From: Desulfopila sp. IMCC35006
GTDB lineage: Bacteria > Desulfobacterota > Desulfobulbia > Desulfobulbales > Desulfocapsaceae
Assembly: GCF_005116645.1 (NCBI RefSeq)
Contig: NZ_SWCM01000007.1
Span: 186,001-250,000, forward strand
Length of the DNA stretch: 64,000 bases
Reading direction: 5' to 3'
Position numbers and translations under genes: made by a program. The notes under the pieces are model-generated. The model saw nothing but the letters and a program-made list of their open reading frames with translations, had not been told where the DNA came from and searched no databases. Shown one piece after another: positions 41,141-50,374 of this stretch; the first letter of the stretch is position 1; every line of letters starts with the position of its first letter.

Positions 41141-42337
41141 ATGTCGACGCGAAAGTTTTCTGTTTTTTCACTGATGGTTGCAGCAAGTATGACGCTTGCG
41201 CTTTGCGGATCCGCGGGAGCCGCTGGAAAATCGATTAAAATTGCTACCCAGTCACCGTTGTCTGGTGATCAGTCCGTAATTGGTGTTGACATTAAGCGTG
41301 GTGCTGAATTAGCCCTCGAACAACTCAGCGGTCCATTGGAAGCGCTGGGTATTAAAGCTGAACTTGCCCCATTTGACGACCAGGCTAATCCTGATACCGG
41401 TGTCGCCAATGCCAAGCGAATTGTCTCCGATCCAGCTATTCTTGCGATCGTCGGACATTATAACTCGGGCGTTCAGATCCCTTCATCAGAAGTGTATCAC
41501 AGCTCCGGACTTGTCAATATTTCCCCGGCCAATACCAATCCTAAGGTCACTACCCGTGGCTATCTGGAAGTCAACCGCATCGTTGGTCGCGATGATGTTC
41601 AGGGTGTTGTAGGTGCTGATTTTGCCAAAAGTAAAGGGGTTAAAACTGTCTTTGTTGTTCACGATAAAACCGCCTATGGCCAGGGTATTGCCGAATTCTT
41701 CAAGAAAAAAGCGGCAGAGAACGGGATGAAGGTTCTTGGCTTTGAAGGAACCGAGGAAAAAGCCAATTTTGACGCGTTGCTGTCCCCGGTTGTTGCAGGT
41801 AATCCGGATCTGGTCTACTTCGGTGGTATGGCGTTCCAGGCTGCAGTGCTTTTCAAGCAGGCCCGCGAGAGAGGGTATGAAGGCATGTTCCTCAGCGATG
41901 ACGGTTTTGACAGCTCCGATGCAGCTAAGATCGGCGGCGGCACTTTGATTGCTGGCGGCGGCACCTACTATTCGACGGTTTCCGGTCCTGCCTCGGTGTA
42001 TCCAGGAACCGCCAAGTTTCTTAAAGATTTCCAGGCAAAATACAACGCCACCCCGCAGCCGTTTGCCGCTCAGGCCTATGACTGTATGGCAATCAGCCTG
42101 AAAGCCATTGAAAATGCCGCAAAAGCCCATGGCAATAAAGTTCCCACCCGTAAAGCTGTTGCCGAGGCTGTTCGCGCTCTGAAGGATTTCAAAGGAATTA
42201 CCGGTACCTTTACCTTCAATAAGATCGGTGATCCGGAAAAGGCCCTTTACTTTGTAATCCAGGTAGAATCGGCTGATCCTTCCAAATGGAGTGAAAACAA
42301 GATTGTTAAGACTCTAGAAATTGCCCCCCCACAGTAA
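41141..42337 (+). CDS. livK: Branched-chain amino acid ABC transporter, periplasmic binding protein
   Basis: 398 residues with a signal peptide (ending AGAAG) and the LivK-family start IKIATQSPLSGDQSVIGVDIKRGAELAL. Later motifs: IVGHYNSGVQIPSSEVYHSSGLVNISPANTNP and the hinge VVHDKTAYGQGIAEFF. It binds Leu/Ile/Val or related amino acids in the periplasm and delivers them to LivHM. A very strong GGGAGGAGAAAAGG ribosome site precedes the ATG. First gene of livKHMGF. A hairpin follows, which should raise its dose relative to the membrane genes. Confidence 0.93.
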   Translation: MSTRKFSVFSLMVAASMTLALCGSAGAAGKSIKIATQSPLSGDQSVIGVDIKRGAELALEQLSGPLEALGIKAELAPFDDQANPDTGVANAKRIVSDPAILAIVGHYNSGVQIPSSEVYHSSGLVNISPANTNPKVTTRGYLEVNRIVGRDDVQGVVGADFAKSKGVKTVFVVHDKTAYGQGIAEFFKKKAAENGMKVLGFEGTEEKANFDALLSPVVAGNPDLVYFGGMAFQAAVLFKQARERGYEGMFLSDDGFDSSDAAKIGGGTLIAGGGTYYSTVSGPASVYPGTAKFLKDFQAKYNATPQPFAAQAYDCMAISLKAIENAAKAHGNKVPTRKAVAEAVRALKDFKGITGTFTFNKIGDPEKALYFVIQVESADPSKWSENKIVKTLEIAPPQ

Positions 42338-42359
42338 CAGGATTTCCAAAGTTCTTGGA

Positions 42360-42395
42360 CCGGCCCTTTGATTCCCAAAGGGCCGGTTGATTTTT
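42360..42395 (+). terminator. Intercistronic hairpin between livK and livH
   Basis: Perfect 11-bp stem CCGGCCCTTTG (42360-42370) and CAAAGGGCCGG (42376-42386), then TTGATTTTT. It lies inside the operon, so it probably acts as a partial terminator or 3'-end stabiliser, giving more binding protein than permease. Confidence 0.75.
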
Positions 42396-42412
42396 AACGT
42401 CAGTGAGTGATC

Positions 42413-43588
42413 ATGATACGATTCCTGAAACGCATAAATGTGTATGAACTGGTACGGCCTGTGGGGCAGATGGTCCTTTTTTCCCTGGGCAGCGCTGCTT
42501 TCATGTCGGCGATTGCAATTTCGCTCGCCCTGGCTCTGGATGGTACTGCTGTCGGTGCGAGTCTCATGGACAAGTACAATGTCAGCCTGTATACCTATAC
42601 TATGCTCAATCTGCCCCAGGTCATTATCGACGGCCTGACCATTGGTTTTGTCTACGCGGCCATCGCCCTCGGCTACACCATGGTATACGGGGTTCTTGAA
42701 TTCATTAACTTCGCCCACAGTGAGATCTTTGCGGTTGGTGCTTTTGTCGGTGTGGAGTTGCTTATTGCCCTGGATGGAATGGGAATTCTTGCGGGAGCGT
42801 CGCTTGGAATGGCGTATGCCTATCTTATCCTGGCAATCATTCTCGGCATGATGGCCGCCGGCGGTCTGGCAGTGGCTGTCGAACGCGTTGCCTACCGGCC
42901 CCTGCGCGGCGCATCGCGATTAGTGCCGCTTATCTCGGCGATCGGGGTCTCTTTTCTGCTCCAGGATGTCATCCGGCTGGTTGAAAGCCTGACCAGTGGG
43001 CAGTTCAACCGCATTATGCCGACCTTCGGCAATTTTGACAGCCGCATTGTTTTTGGAAAAATCGCCATGGGAACCTCAAAGCTCACCCTGGGTATTTCCG
43101 TCAAGTCGATCATTGTCATCGGCTCTGCGGTGCTGATGCTGGTAGGACTGAATTATCTGGTCAATGCCACCAGGGTCGGAAAAGCCATACGGGCAGTGGC
43201 CCAGGATCGTCCCACCGCAAGTCTTATGGGGATCAATGTTAACCGGATAATTTCCCTGACTTTTCTGGTTGGTGGCCTGCTGGGTGGTGCGGCCGGGGTG
43301 CTCTATGCCCTGAAATTTACCCGGATCGATCCTTTTGTTGGTTTCTTCCCTGGATTGAAAGCCTTTACCGCTGCAGTGCTCGGTGGCATCGGCAACATGA
43401 CCGGAGCCCTGCTTGGCGGGATAGTTCTCGGCATGCTGGAAACCTTTGCCGGATCGTATATGGGCGTGTTCACTATGGGAGCGGCGGGTTCGGAATACAA
43501 GGATATCTTCGCCTTCAGTATTTTGATTCTTGTCCTCATTTTCCGGCCTCAGGGTCTGATGGGCAAACATGTCATGCAGAAAGCATAG
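42413..43588 (+). CDS. livH: Branched-chain amino acid ABC transporter permease LivH
   Basis: 391 residues. After an N-terminal extension of about 65 residues with one extra membrane helix (LFSLGSAAFMSAIAISLALAL), the LivH core begins at VIIDGLTIGFVYAAIALGYTMVYG. Family motifs GVLEFINFAHSEIFAVGAF and GGIGNMTGALLGGIVLGM are present. Pairs with LivM in the inner membrane. ATG at 42413; a GTG two codons earlier is also open. Confidence 0.92.
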   Translation: MIRFLKRINVYELVRPVGQMVLFSLGSAAFMSAIAISLALALDGTAVGASLMDKYNVSLYTYTMLNLPQVIIDGLTIGFVYAAIALGYTMVYGVLEFINFAHSEIFAVGAFVGVELLIALDGMGILAGASLGMAYAYLILAIILGMMAAGGLAVAVERVAYRPLRGASRLVPLISAIGVSFLLQDVIRLVESLTSGQFNRIMPTFGNFDSRIVFGKIAMGTSKLTLGISVKSIIVIGSAVLMLVGLNYLVNATRVGKAIRAVAQDRPTASLMGINVNRIISLTFLVGGLLGGAAGVLYALKFTRIDPFVGFFPGLKAFTAAVLGGIGNMTGALLGGIVLGMLETFAGSYMGVFTMGAAGSEYKDIFAFSILILVLIFRPQGLMGKHVMQKA

Positions 43589-43597
43589 GAGAGTCTC

Positions 43598-44935
43598 ATG
43601 ATTTCGTCGTTCTTTAAGGAATTGTTCAATCGGGTCAACCGAGGGTATTGGTCGTACCTGATCGTTATTGGCCATATCGTTGCCGGTAGTTTTCTGGTTT
43701 ATACCCAGCCGCGATCCAATCTCGCTTTTCTGGTCCTCATGACCTCGTTTATGTCGCTTTATTTTTTCACAACCAGCCTGCGTTTCAAGCTGATTGCCGC
43801 AGTTATTCTGGCCCTGGTAATCATCCCTATTGTCGGGGCCAGGAATATTTTCTATCTGGAGGTTATCTTTCAGATCAGTGTTTTTGCCGCCCTTGCCCTC
43901 GGATTGAATATTGTTGTCGGTTTTGCCGGGCTGCTCGATCTGGGCTATGTGGCGTTTTATGCGGTTGGCGCCTATCTCTGGGCTTTTTTCGGATCGCAGC
44001 AGTTTTATATGCTGCACTACGCACCGGGTACGGCACCGGCTGCCCTTCCCTTTTTTCTGCCCGGGGATGCCTTTTATATGTTTCTTGTCGTCGGGGTCAT
44101 CATCGCCGGTTTGACCGGCATCCTGCTCGGTTTGCCGGTGCTGCGCCTGCGTGGTGATTATCTGGCGATTGTCACCCTCGGCTTTGGCGAGGTGATCAGG
44201 GTTTTGGCCAATAACCTCGATAAACCACTCAATTTCACCAACGGTCCGCAGGGGATTACCCCGATTCAGCGGCCGACTATGCCGGACTTTGCGGTTGACT
44301 GGTTTAATTCTGTTTTCGGTGGAGTGGTCGGTCATAATGTCAGTGCGGCGGTCATGTACAACCTGATGTTCTATATGTTCGCCCTGGCCGTGATCATTGT
44401 CATCATCTTTGTTACCCGGCGTCTGGACGACTCAAAAATAGGCCGTGCCTGGACCGCCGTGCGCGAAGATGAGACCGCGGCCATTGCCCAGGGTATTCCT
44501 CTGGTGAAGATGAAGCTTGCCGCCTTTGCCGTTGGTGCCTCTTTCGCCGGTGTCATGGGCGTATTGCTGGCCGCGAGCAGAACCTTTATCAGCCCGGAAT
44601 CGTTTTCCTTTATGCAGTCAATAGGCGTGCTCACCATGGTTATTCTCGGAGGGGCGGGCAGTATTCCCGGGGTAATTCTCGGTGCGGCGACGGTTACCAT
44701 TCTCAACCTCCAGGTACTGCAGGGATTTTCTCTGTATCTCAATGAGCTGCGTCAAAGTGATGCGGTGATTCCGATTATAAATTTTGCCTGGAAAGACCTG
44801 TCAAATCAACTTGATCCGGCAAAATATCAACGCTTGCTTTTTGGACTTATCCTGGTCTTGATGATGATCTTTCGACCAGCTGGATTGATTCCTGCAGCCC
44901 GGAGAAAACGGAAAATCGATCTGGAAGAAAATTAG
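43598..44935 (+). CDS. livM: Branched-chain amino acid ABC transporter permease LivM
   Basis: 445 residues with about ten membrane helices. LivM motifs: LALGLNIVVGFAGLLDLGYVAFYAVGAYL, LRLRGDYLAIVTLGFGEVIRV and the EAA-like loop GRAWTAVREDETAAIAQGI. A long N-terminal extension with three helices precedes the core, as in many LivM proteins. Starts nine bases after livH with AGGAGAG. Confidence 0.93.
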   Translation: MISSFFKELFNRVNRGYWSYLIVIGHIVAGSFLVYTQPRSNLAFLVLMTSFMSLYFFTTSLRFKLIAAVILALVIIPIVGARNIFYLEVIFQISVFAALALGLNIVVGFAGLLDLGYVAFYAVGAYLWAFFGSQQFYMLHYAPGTAPAALPFFLPGDAFYMFLVVGVIIAGLTGILLGLPVLRLRGDYLAIVTLGFGEVIRVLANNLDKPLNFTNGPQGITPIQRPTMPDFAVDWFNSVFGGVVGHNVSAAVMYNLMFYMFALAVIIVIIFVTRRLDDSKIGRAWTAVREDETAAIAQGIPLVKMKLAAFAVGASFAGVMGVLLAASRTFISPESFSFMQSIGVLTMVILGGAGSIPGVILGAATVTILNLQVLQGFSLYLNELRQSDAVIPIINFAWKDLSNQLDPAKYQRLLFGLILVLMMIFRPAGLIPAARRKRKIDLEEN

Positions 44936-44950
44936 GGAGAGGGTGACATA

Positions 44951-45745
44951 ATGGCTTTACTTGAAATTAACAACATGACCAAGGTGTTTGGTGGCCTGAA
45001 AGCCATCAGCGATGTCACCTTTTCGCTTGAAAAAGGGCGGATCGTTTCGATCATAGGTCCGAACGGCGCAGGGAAAACGACGTTTTTCAACACCCTGACC
45101 GGAATTTATAAGCCCGATGGCGGAACCATTAAATTCAATGGTAAATCGCTGGTCGGGCTCAGGCCGGATCAGATTGCCGCTTGCGGTATTGCCCGAACTT
45201 TTCAGAACATTCGTCTGTTTCCTGATATGACGGTCATCGAAAACATCCTCGTCGGCATGCATATTCACTTCAAACAGTCGCCCATCCAGACGCTCTTCCG
45301 ATTGCCTGGTTTCAAGAAAGAGGAAGCGGAGGCAGAGAAAAAGGCGGCACGGCTGATGCAGTATGTCGGCCTGAAAAGGGTTGAGAATGAATTGGCTAAA
45401 AACCTGCCCTACGGTGCGCAACGAAGGCTGGAAATCGCCCGAGCTCTGGCCGCGGAACCGCTCCTGCTGCTGCTGGATGAGCCGGCCGCCGGCATGAATC
45501 CCCAGGAAACGGAAGATATTATCCGGTTATTCCGTCATATTAAAACGGACCTGGGCATTACTATCCTGCTTATCGAACACGATATGCGGGTGGTCATGAA
45601 TATTTCCGAAGATATCTGTGTCATGGATTATGGTGAGAAGATTGCTGAAGGTACTCCGCAGCAAATCCGCGCCAATACTCGAGTAATCGAGGCCTATCTT
45701 GGCCGGGGAGCAGTCGCCGGACAGCATGAGGAGAAAATGCAATGA
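44951..45745 (+). CDS. livG: Branched-chain amino acid ABC transporter ATP-binding protein LivG
   Basis: 264 residues. Walker A GPNGAGKTT, family stretch RTFQNIRLFPDMTVIENILVG, signature replaced by LPYGAQRRLEIARAL as usual in LivG, Walker B LLLLDEPAAGMNPQE, and the switch His in LIEHDMRVVM. Partner of LivF. Overlaps livF by four bases. Confidence 0.95.
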   Translation: MALLEINNMTKVFGGLKAISDVTFSLEKGRIVSIIGPNGAGKTTFFNTLTGIYKPDGGTIKFNGKSLVGLRPDQIAACGIARTFQNIRLFPDMTVIENILVGMHIHFKQSPIQTLFRLPGFKKEEAEAEKKAARLMQYVGLKRVENELAKNLPYGAQRRLEIARALAAEPLLLLLDEPAAGMNPQETEDIIRLFRHIKTDLGITILLIEHDMRVVMNISEDICVMDYGEKIAEGTPQQIRANTRVIEAYLGRGAVAGQHEEKMQ

Positions 45746-46458
45746 GTTTGTTGGAAGTAGACAATATTCATAGTTATTACGGACAGATCCATGCACTCAA
45801 GGGGATTTCGGTCGAGGTGAACGAAGGAGAAATTGTCACTCTTATCGGCTCCAACGGTGCCGGTAAAAGCACAATCCTGCGGACCATCTCTGGTATGATG
45901 CATCCTAAAAAAGGGATGATTTCTTTTGAAGGAAAAGATATTTCTAAAAAAGAACCCCATGAGATCGTTACTGCCGGAATGGTCCATGTCCCTGAGGGAC
46001 GCGGCATTTTTCCCACGCTGACGGTGAAGGAAAACCTGGAGATGGGCGCTTTTACGGTAACTGATTCAAGGGTCATTGAAGAGCGGATGGAGTATGGCTT
46101 TAGCCTGTTCCCGAGGTTGAAAGAGCGTATCGATCAATTCGGCGGGACCCTGTCCGGCGGGGAACAGCAGATGCTGGCTATTGCCCGGGGCCTGATGATG
46201 GATCCGCATCTGCTGATGCTCGATGAGCCGTCCATGGGCCTTGCGCCGATTCTGGTTGAGCTGATCTTTGATATCATCAAAGACCTGAATGCCACAAGGG
46301 GTACCACTATTCTGCTCGTTGAGCAGAACGCGCTGATGGCCCTGTCCATAGCCCACCGGGGCTATGTCCTGCAGACCGGAGAGATTACCGCAACCGATAC
46401 CGCGGCGAATCTTCGGAATAATGAGGAAGTGCAGAAGGCGTATCTCGGCGTATCATAA
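45742..46458 (+). CDS. livF: Branched-chain amino acid ABC transporter ATP-binding protein LivF
   Basis: 238 residues. Walker A GSNGAGKST, EGRGIFPTLTVKENLEMG, signature LSGGEQQMLAIARGL, Walker B LLMLDEPSMGLAP, switch LLVEQNALMAL. Last gene of the operon; start codon overlaps livG stop (ATGA). It ends at an interspersed repeat that also separates it from the convergent exporter genes. Confidence 0.95.
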   Translation: MSLLEVDNIHSYYGQIHALKGISVEVNEGEIVTLIGSNGAGKSTILRTISGMMHPKKGMISFEGKDISKKEPHEIVTAGMVHVPEGRGIFPTLTVKENLEMGAFTVTDSRVIEERMEYGFSLFPRLKERIDQFGGTLSGGEQQMLAIARGLMMDPHLLMLDEPSMGLAPILVELIFDIIKDLNATRGTTILLVEQNALMALSIAHRGYVLQTGEITATDTAANLRNNEEVQKAYLGVS

Positions 46459-46463
46459 TTGAT

Positions 46464-46506
46464 GACGTCGTAAAAAGCTCGATCTCCTGCGTTGTAGGTT
46501 TTTACG
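46464..46506. repeat. Short interspersed inverted repeat between livF and exporter genes
   Basis: CGTAAAAA and TTTTTACG flank about 25 bases containing CTCCTGCGTTGTAGG. I recall similar GTAAAAAG...CCTGCGTTG...TTTTTAC sequences as abundant dispersed repeats in deltaproteobacterial genomes; this one looks like a short derivative. Its position between convergent genes suggests a terminator role. Confidence 0.5.
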
Positions 46507-48334
46507 AGTCAACCACCTCGTTCCCATGCGCTGCATGGGAACTCTGGTCGTTCTGCAGATCCATTGCCACAAGCAGCGCATAGTGGCCGTTGCGCTGCAG
46601 CAGTTCTTCATGACTGCCCTGTTCGACGATTTTGCCGTGGGCCATGACCACGATATGGTCCGCCCGCCTGATGGTTGACAACCGGTGGGCGATAACCAGC
46701 GAAGTTCGGCCTTTGAAGCTGTCGGCTATGGCCTGCTCCAGGATGTTCTCAGACTCGGTGTCGATGGCAGCGGTTGCTTCATCAAGAACCAGAATGGCCG
46801 GATTCCGGCAGAGAACCCTGGCGAATGAGAGCAATTGTTTCTCGCCCGTAGAAAGCTCCAGTCCTCCCTCCCCGATAATCGTATCCAGGCCTGCCGGCAG
46901 TTTGTCGACAAACCGGTTCATGCCGGTCTGATTGAGAATTGCTTCTGTTTTTTCCCGTGAGCATCCGGTATCCATGACGATATTGGCAAAGAGGGTATCC
47001 TGCAGAATAAATACGTCCTGCAGGATGACGCCGACTATAGTGCGCAGCTTGCGCAGCTCGAGGCAGGCGATATCGGTATCATCAATGCGGATGGTTCCCG
47101 CCTGGGGGTCGTAGAACCGCAGCAGCAGATTGACAAGCGTTGTTTTCCCGGATCCGGTAGTGCCGACGAGGGCCACGGTCTGACCCGGATAGAGGGCAAG
47201 CGAGACGTCATGCAGGATCGGATTGTCCGCCTGATAGCCAAAATGAATATTCTTGAACAGCAGACTTCCTTGTATCTTCGGCAATTGTACCGGCTGTTCC
47301 AGCTCGACAATCTCGCTTTTGGTATCAAGCAGCTGGAAAATTCTTTCAGCGGAGGCCATTGCCGACTGGACCACGGAATATTTCTGGGCCAGCTCCCGCA
47401 GCGGCTGAAAAAACAGCCGCATATACGAGATAAAGGCCACGAGTTCGCCGAGCGTCAGCCGTTTCTGCAACACTTCGCCGCCGCCGTACCAGAGAATCAG
47501 GGCGATGGCCGCAGAACTCATGAATTCGGTGAGCGGCATGAAGGTGCCGAAAAGTTTGATCTGGCTCAGTGTTCTCTGTAAAAACCCCTCACTCAAATGT
47601 TCAAAGGTTTGTCTGTTTGACTCCTGTCTGCCGAAAAGTTGAATGATAGACATTCCGGACAGGTTTTCCGCCAGAAAACTGTTGATTTTGGCCAGCTGGA
47701 TGCGAATCGCCCGGAATTGTTCCCTGGCCAGGCGGGCAAAGAAAATGGTGATAATGATCGCCAGAGGGATGAAAATGGTCATGACCCCGGCCAGCCGCGG
47801 GTTCATCCAGAACAGCAGAACAAGGATGCCGGTCAGCTGCAGAAGATCGTTAAACAGGGTGACAATGACCGAGGTGAACATCTCGTTCATATTCTGGATG
47901 TCGTTGGTCAGACGGGTGACCAGTCTGCCTGTCGGGTTGCTGTTGAAAAACGGCAGATCAAGGTGCAGAAGATGGTGGAATAGGCGCTGACGAACCGTAT
48001 GCATAACCGATTGCCCCACCCATTCGAGTACCAGTACCTGGCAGAAGGAGGCAAAGAATATGGCGAAGATGAGAACTCCATAATGTATCGCAGTCCTGGT
48101 AAGCCCGGCGATTCGTGCATCGGTGGCGACCGTGGTTGCCGTTATGTAGTGATCGATTGCCGTCTGGACCAGATGGGGGAGGGTGAGGGTGGCCCAGGTG
48201 ATGAGAATGGAGATGATCACCGCAAAGAAGAGACTGAGCCAATACGGTGCGGAAAATTGTAATATCTTCCGCCAGAGATGAAAATCACTCAGGGACCCTT
48301 CCTGCCCCTTTTCACTGTAGCCGTAGTTCATCAT
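46502..48334 (-). CDS. ABC exporter half-transporter, MdlB-like (canonical ATPase)
   Basis: 610 residues: six membrane helices (about 1-330) fused to an ATPase domain. Walker A GTTGSGKTT, signature-like LSTGEKQLLSFARVL, Walker B AILVLDEATAAIDTES with the catalytic glutamate, switch VIAHRLSTI. It is the second gene of a coupled pair: its ATG overlaps the stop of the first gene. The pairing with a partner having a degenerate site resembles MdlA/MdlB and other heterodimeric exporters of lipids or drugs. Confidence 0.9.
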   Translation of the reverse strand: MMNYGYSEKGQEGSLSDFHLWRKILQFSAPYWLSLFFAVIISILITWATLTLPHLVQTAIDHYITATTVATDARIAGLTRTAIHYGVLIFAIFFASFCQVLVLEWVGQSVMHTVRQRLFHHLLHLDLPFFNSNPTGRLVTRLTNDIQNMNEMFTSVIVTLFNDLLQLTGILVLLFWMNPRLAGVMTIFIPLAIIITIFFARLAREQFRAIRIQLAKINSFLAENLSGMSIIQLFGRQESNRQTFEHLSEGFLQRTLSQIKLFGTFMPLTEFMSSAAIALILWYGGGEVLQKRLTLGELVAFISYMRLFFQPLRELAQKYSVVQSAMASAERIFQLLDTKSEIVELEQPVQLPKIQGSLLFKNIHFGYQADNPILHDVSLALYPGQTVALVGTTGSGKTTLVNLLLRFYDPQAGTIRIDDTDIACLELRKLRTIVGVILQDVFILQDTLFANIVMDTGCSREKTEAILNQTGMNRFVDKLPAGLDTIIGEGGLELSTGEKQLLSFARVLCRNPAILVLDEATAAIDTESENILEQAIADSFKGRTSLVIAHRLSTIRRADHIVVMAHGKIVEQGSHEELLQRNGHYALLVAMDLQNDQSSHAAHGNEVVDS

Positions 48335-50142
48335 GGCGATTCCGGCTCCTTCAGGGCGTCCTGGGTCATCTGCTTGGCATACATTGACTGGTACAGAGAG
48401 TTTTCCTGCAGCAGCTGCTCGTGGCTGCCTTCACTTTGCACTGCACCATCGGCCAGGATGATAATTCTATCGGTCATCGACAGCAGTTTGATGCGGTTCG
48501 ACACAATCAGGACGGTTTTTCCGGCAAAATGGCGTTTGAGACCGGCAAAAACCTCGTGCTCGGTGGCGACATCCACCGCCGATAATCCATCGTCGATAAT
48601 CAGGACCGGTCGGTCGCAGAGCAAGGCCCTGGCCAGCGCCAGCCTTTGCCGCTGTCCGCCGGAAAGTTTGACGCCCCGCTCGCCGGTCATGGTGTCGTAG
48701 CCGTCTTTTAAGCCGACAATGTCTTCGTGAATTGCCGCATTTACTGCTGCCTGGATGACTTCCTCCCGGCTGGCATCTGCTCTGCCAAGCGCAATATTTG
48801 CCGCGATGGTATCGGAAAAGAGAACTGGTTCCTGGCCGACATAACCGATATGGGCGCGAATAAACTGCAGGGGGAGCTGGTTGACATCCGTACCCCCAAA
48901 AAAAAGCTGTCCGTCAGCAACCGGGTACAGCCGGGCCAGAATTTTACAAAGAGTCGACTTGCCCGAACCGGTCCGCCCGGTGACCCCGTGAATTCCCGGT
49001 CCGAAAGAAAGGGTGAGGTTATCAACGGCAGGAGCGGTTGAGGAAGAATAACGAAAGCTCATGTTCTTCAGTTCGTAGCCGGGGTGTTTGAGCATTGCCG
49101 GCGGCACCGGCAACACCGGATCCGGCAGGGTCGTCCGGCTGGTGACCAGGTCGTGGATGCGGCCGAGTGAGGTCAGGCCGCGCTGCACCAGGTTGGCGAC
49201 CCAGCCGATGGCCATCATCGGCCAGATCAACATATACAGATAGGTGATAAAGGCGACAAAATCGCCCAGGGTTATCGTGTTGTTAATCACCAGGCGACCG
49301 CCAAAATAAAGCACCATCAGCAGGCCGAGGCTGCCGATCAGGGTCGCCAGCGGGCTGATTAAACCCTGGATGGCGGCAACTCGCAGGTTGCTGCGCACGT
49401 ATTTCCTGCCGAGCTTGCCGAACCGGTCCGTCTGGAAATCTTCCATGGTATAGGCCTTGATTAAGCCAATGGAGATAAGCGTTGAGCGGGAAAATTCGGT
49501 CATGGAGGAGAACTGTTCCTGCACGGTGGCAAAGCGCTTATGCAGTTTGCCTGAGAGGATACGGGTGGTGACCGCCAGGATCGGCATCGGCAGCAGGGCG
49601 AGCAGGGTGAGCATCGGATGGATGGCTATCATGAAGCCTATTGCCGCAAGGGACATGACCAGGGCGTCGACTGCGGCAACCATGCCCATGCCGCAGGCCA
49701 TCTGGACCGCGCCGAGATCGTTGCTCGAATGGGCCATGAGATCGCCGGTCGTGTATTTTTCAAAAAACGGGGCATCCATCTTTACAATATGGGCAAAGAT
49801 CCGGTTGCGGATAGTGCGCTCAAGGAGGCGGGAAAAGCCGATGATCAGGTAGCGCCAGGCAAAGCGCAAGACCACGACCATGCCGGCAAACAACAGGATC
49901 AGCCCGGCCAGGTGCAGGAGTCCCACCGGAGTGATGGTCATGGCCGTCAGGCCGTCAACGCCGTGCTTTATAAACCGGGGGATCGTCAGCTGGAGCAGGT
50001 CGACCAGAATAAGTGCGGCAAATCCTGCCGCCAGGCGTAAGCGGTGTTGACGAAAGGTGGGCAGCAGCAATTCGCGCAGTTGCGAGAACGGCACCCGCCT
50101 GGATTCGCTCTTTGTATATGTGGTGGATGTGCTCTTGCTCAA
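48331..50142 (-). CDS. ABC exporter half-transporter, MdlA-like (degenerate ATPase site)
   Basis: 603 residues: a membrane domain (about 25-330) and an ATPase domain. Walker A GRTGSGKST, signature LSGGQRQRLALARAL, and Walker B VLIIDDGLSAVDVATE, in which the catalytic glutamate is replaced by Asp, as in E. coli MdlA. The switch region reads IVSNRIKLL, lacking the usual histidine. Its site is thus probably inactive while the partner hydrolyses ATP. Substrate unknown. The upstream 232-base gap contains only a small hairpin (GAGGA/TCCTC at 50251-50264). Confidence 0.9.
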   Translation of the reverse strand: MSKSTSTTYTKSESRRVPFSQLRELLLPTFRQHRLRLAAGFAALILVDLLQLTIPRFIKHGVDGLTAMTITPVGLLHLAGLILLFAGMVVVLRFAWRYLIIGFSRLLERTIRNRIFAHIVKMDAPFFEKYTTGDLMAHSSNDLGAVQMACGMGMVAAVDALVMSLAAIGFMIAIHPMLTLLALLPMPILAVTTRILSGKLHKRFATVQEQFSSMTEFSRSTLISIGLIKAYTMEDFQTDRFGKLGRKYVRSNLRVAAIQGLISPLATLIGSLGLLMVLYFGGRLVINNTITLGDFVAFITYLYMLIWPMMAIGWVANLVQRGLTSLGRIHDLVTSRTTLPDPVLPVPPAMLKHPGYELKNMSFRYSSSTAPAVDNLTLSFGPGIHGVTGRTGSGKSTLCKILARLYPVADGQLFFGGTDVNQLPLQFIRAHIGYVGQEPVLFSDTIAANIALGRADASREEVIQAAVNAAIHEDIVGLKDGYDTMTGERGVKLSGGQRQRLALARALLCDRPVLIIDDGLSAVDVATEHEVFAGLKRHFAGKTVLIVSNRIKLLSMTDRIIILADGAVQSEGSHEQLLQENSLYQSMYAKQMTQDALKEPESP

Positions 50143-50374
50143 CGATTCTGCCTGTTTGCTGTTTGCCGCTGGTGTATTGGGAGAGTGTACAAAATAGAAA
50201 CTCTGACAAACACTAATGACCTATTGCGTGAATGTCACTCTAAAACAGGTGAGGACCGCTCCTCTTTAGGAGTTATTGAAGGTGGGGTCTACCTGCTTCT
50301 TGCAAATATTGAACATGAGAGATAATATGGCTTTTTTTTGTATTACAACTATGGACTTATAAAAAGAGAGATAT

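Noticed and set aside
43076-44335. 419-residue open frame on the minus strand
   Set aside because: It lies opposite livH and livM and consists of charged, low-complexity antisense sequence.
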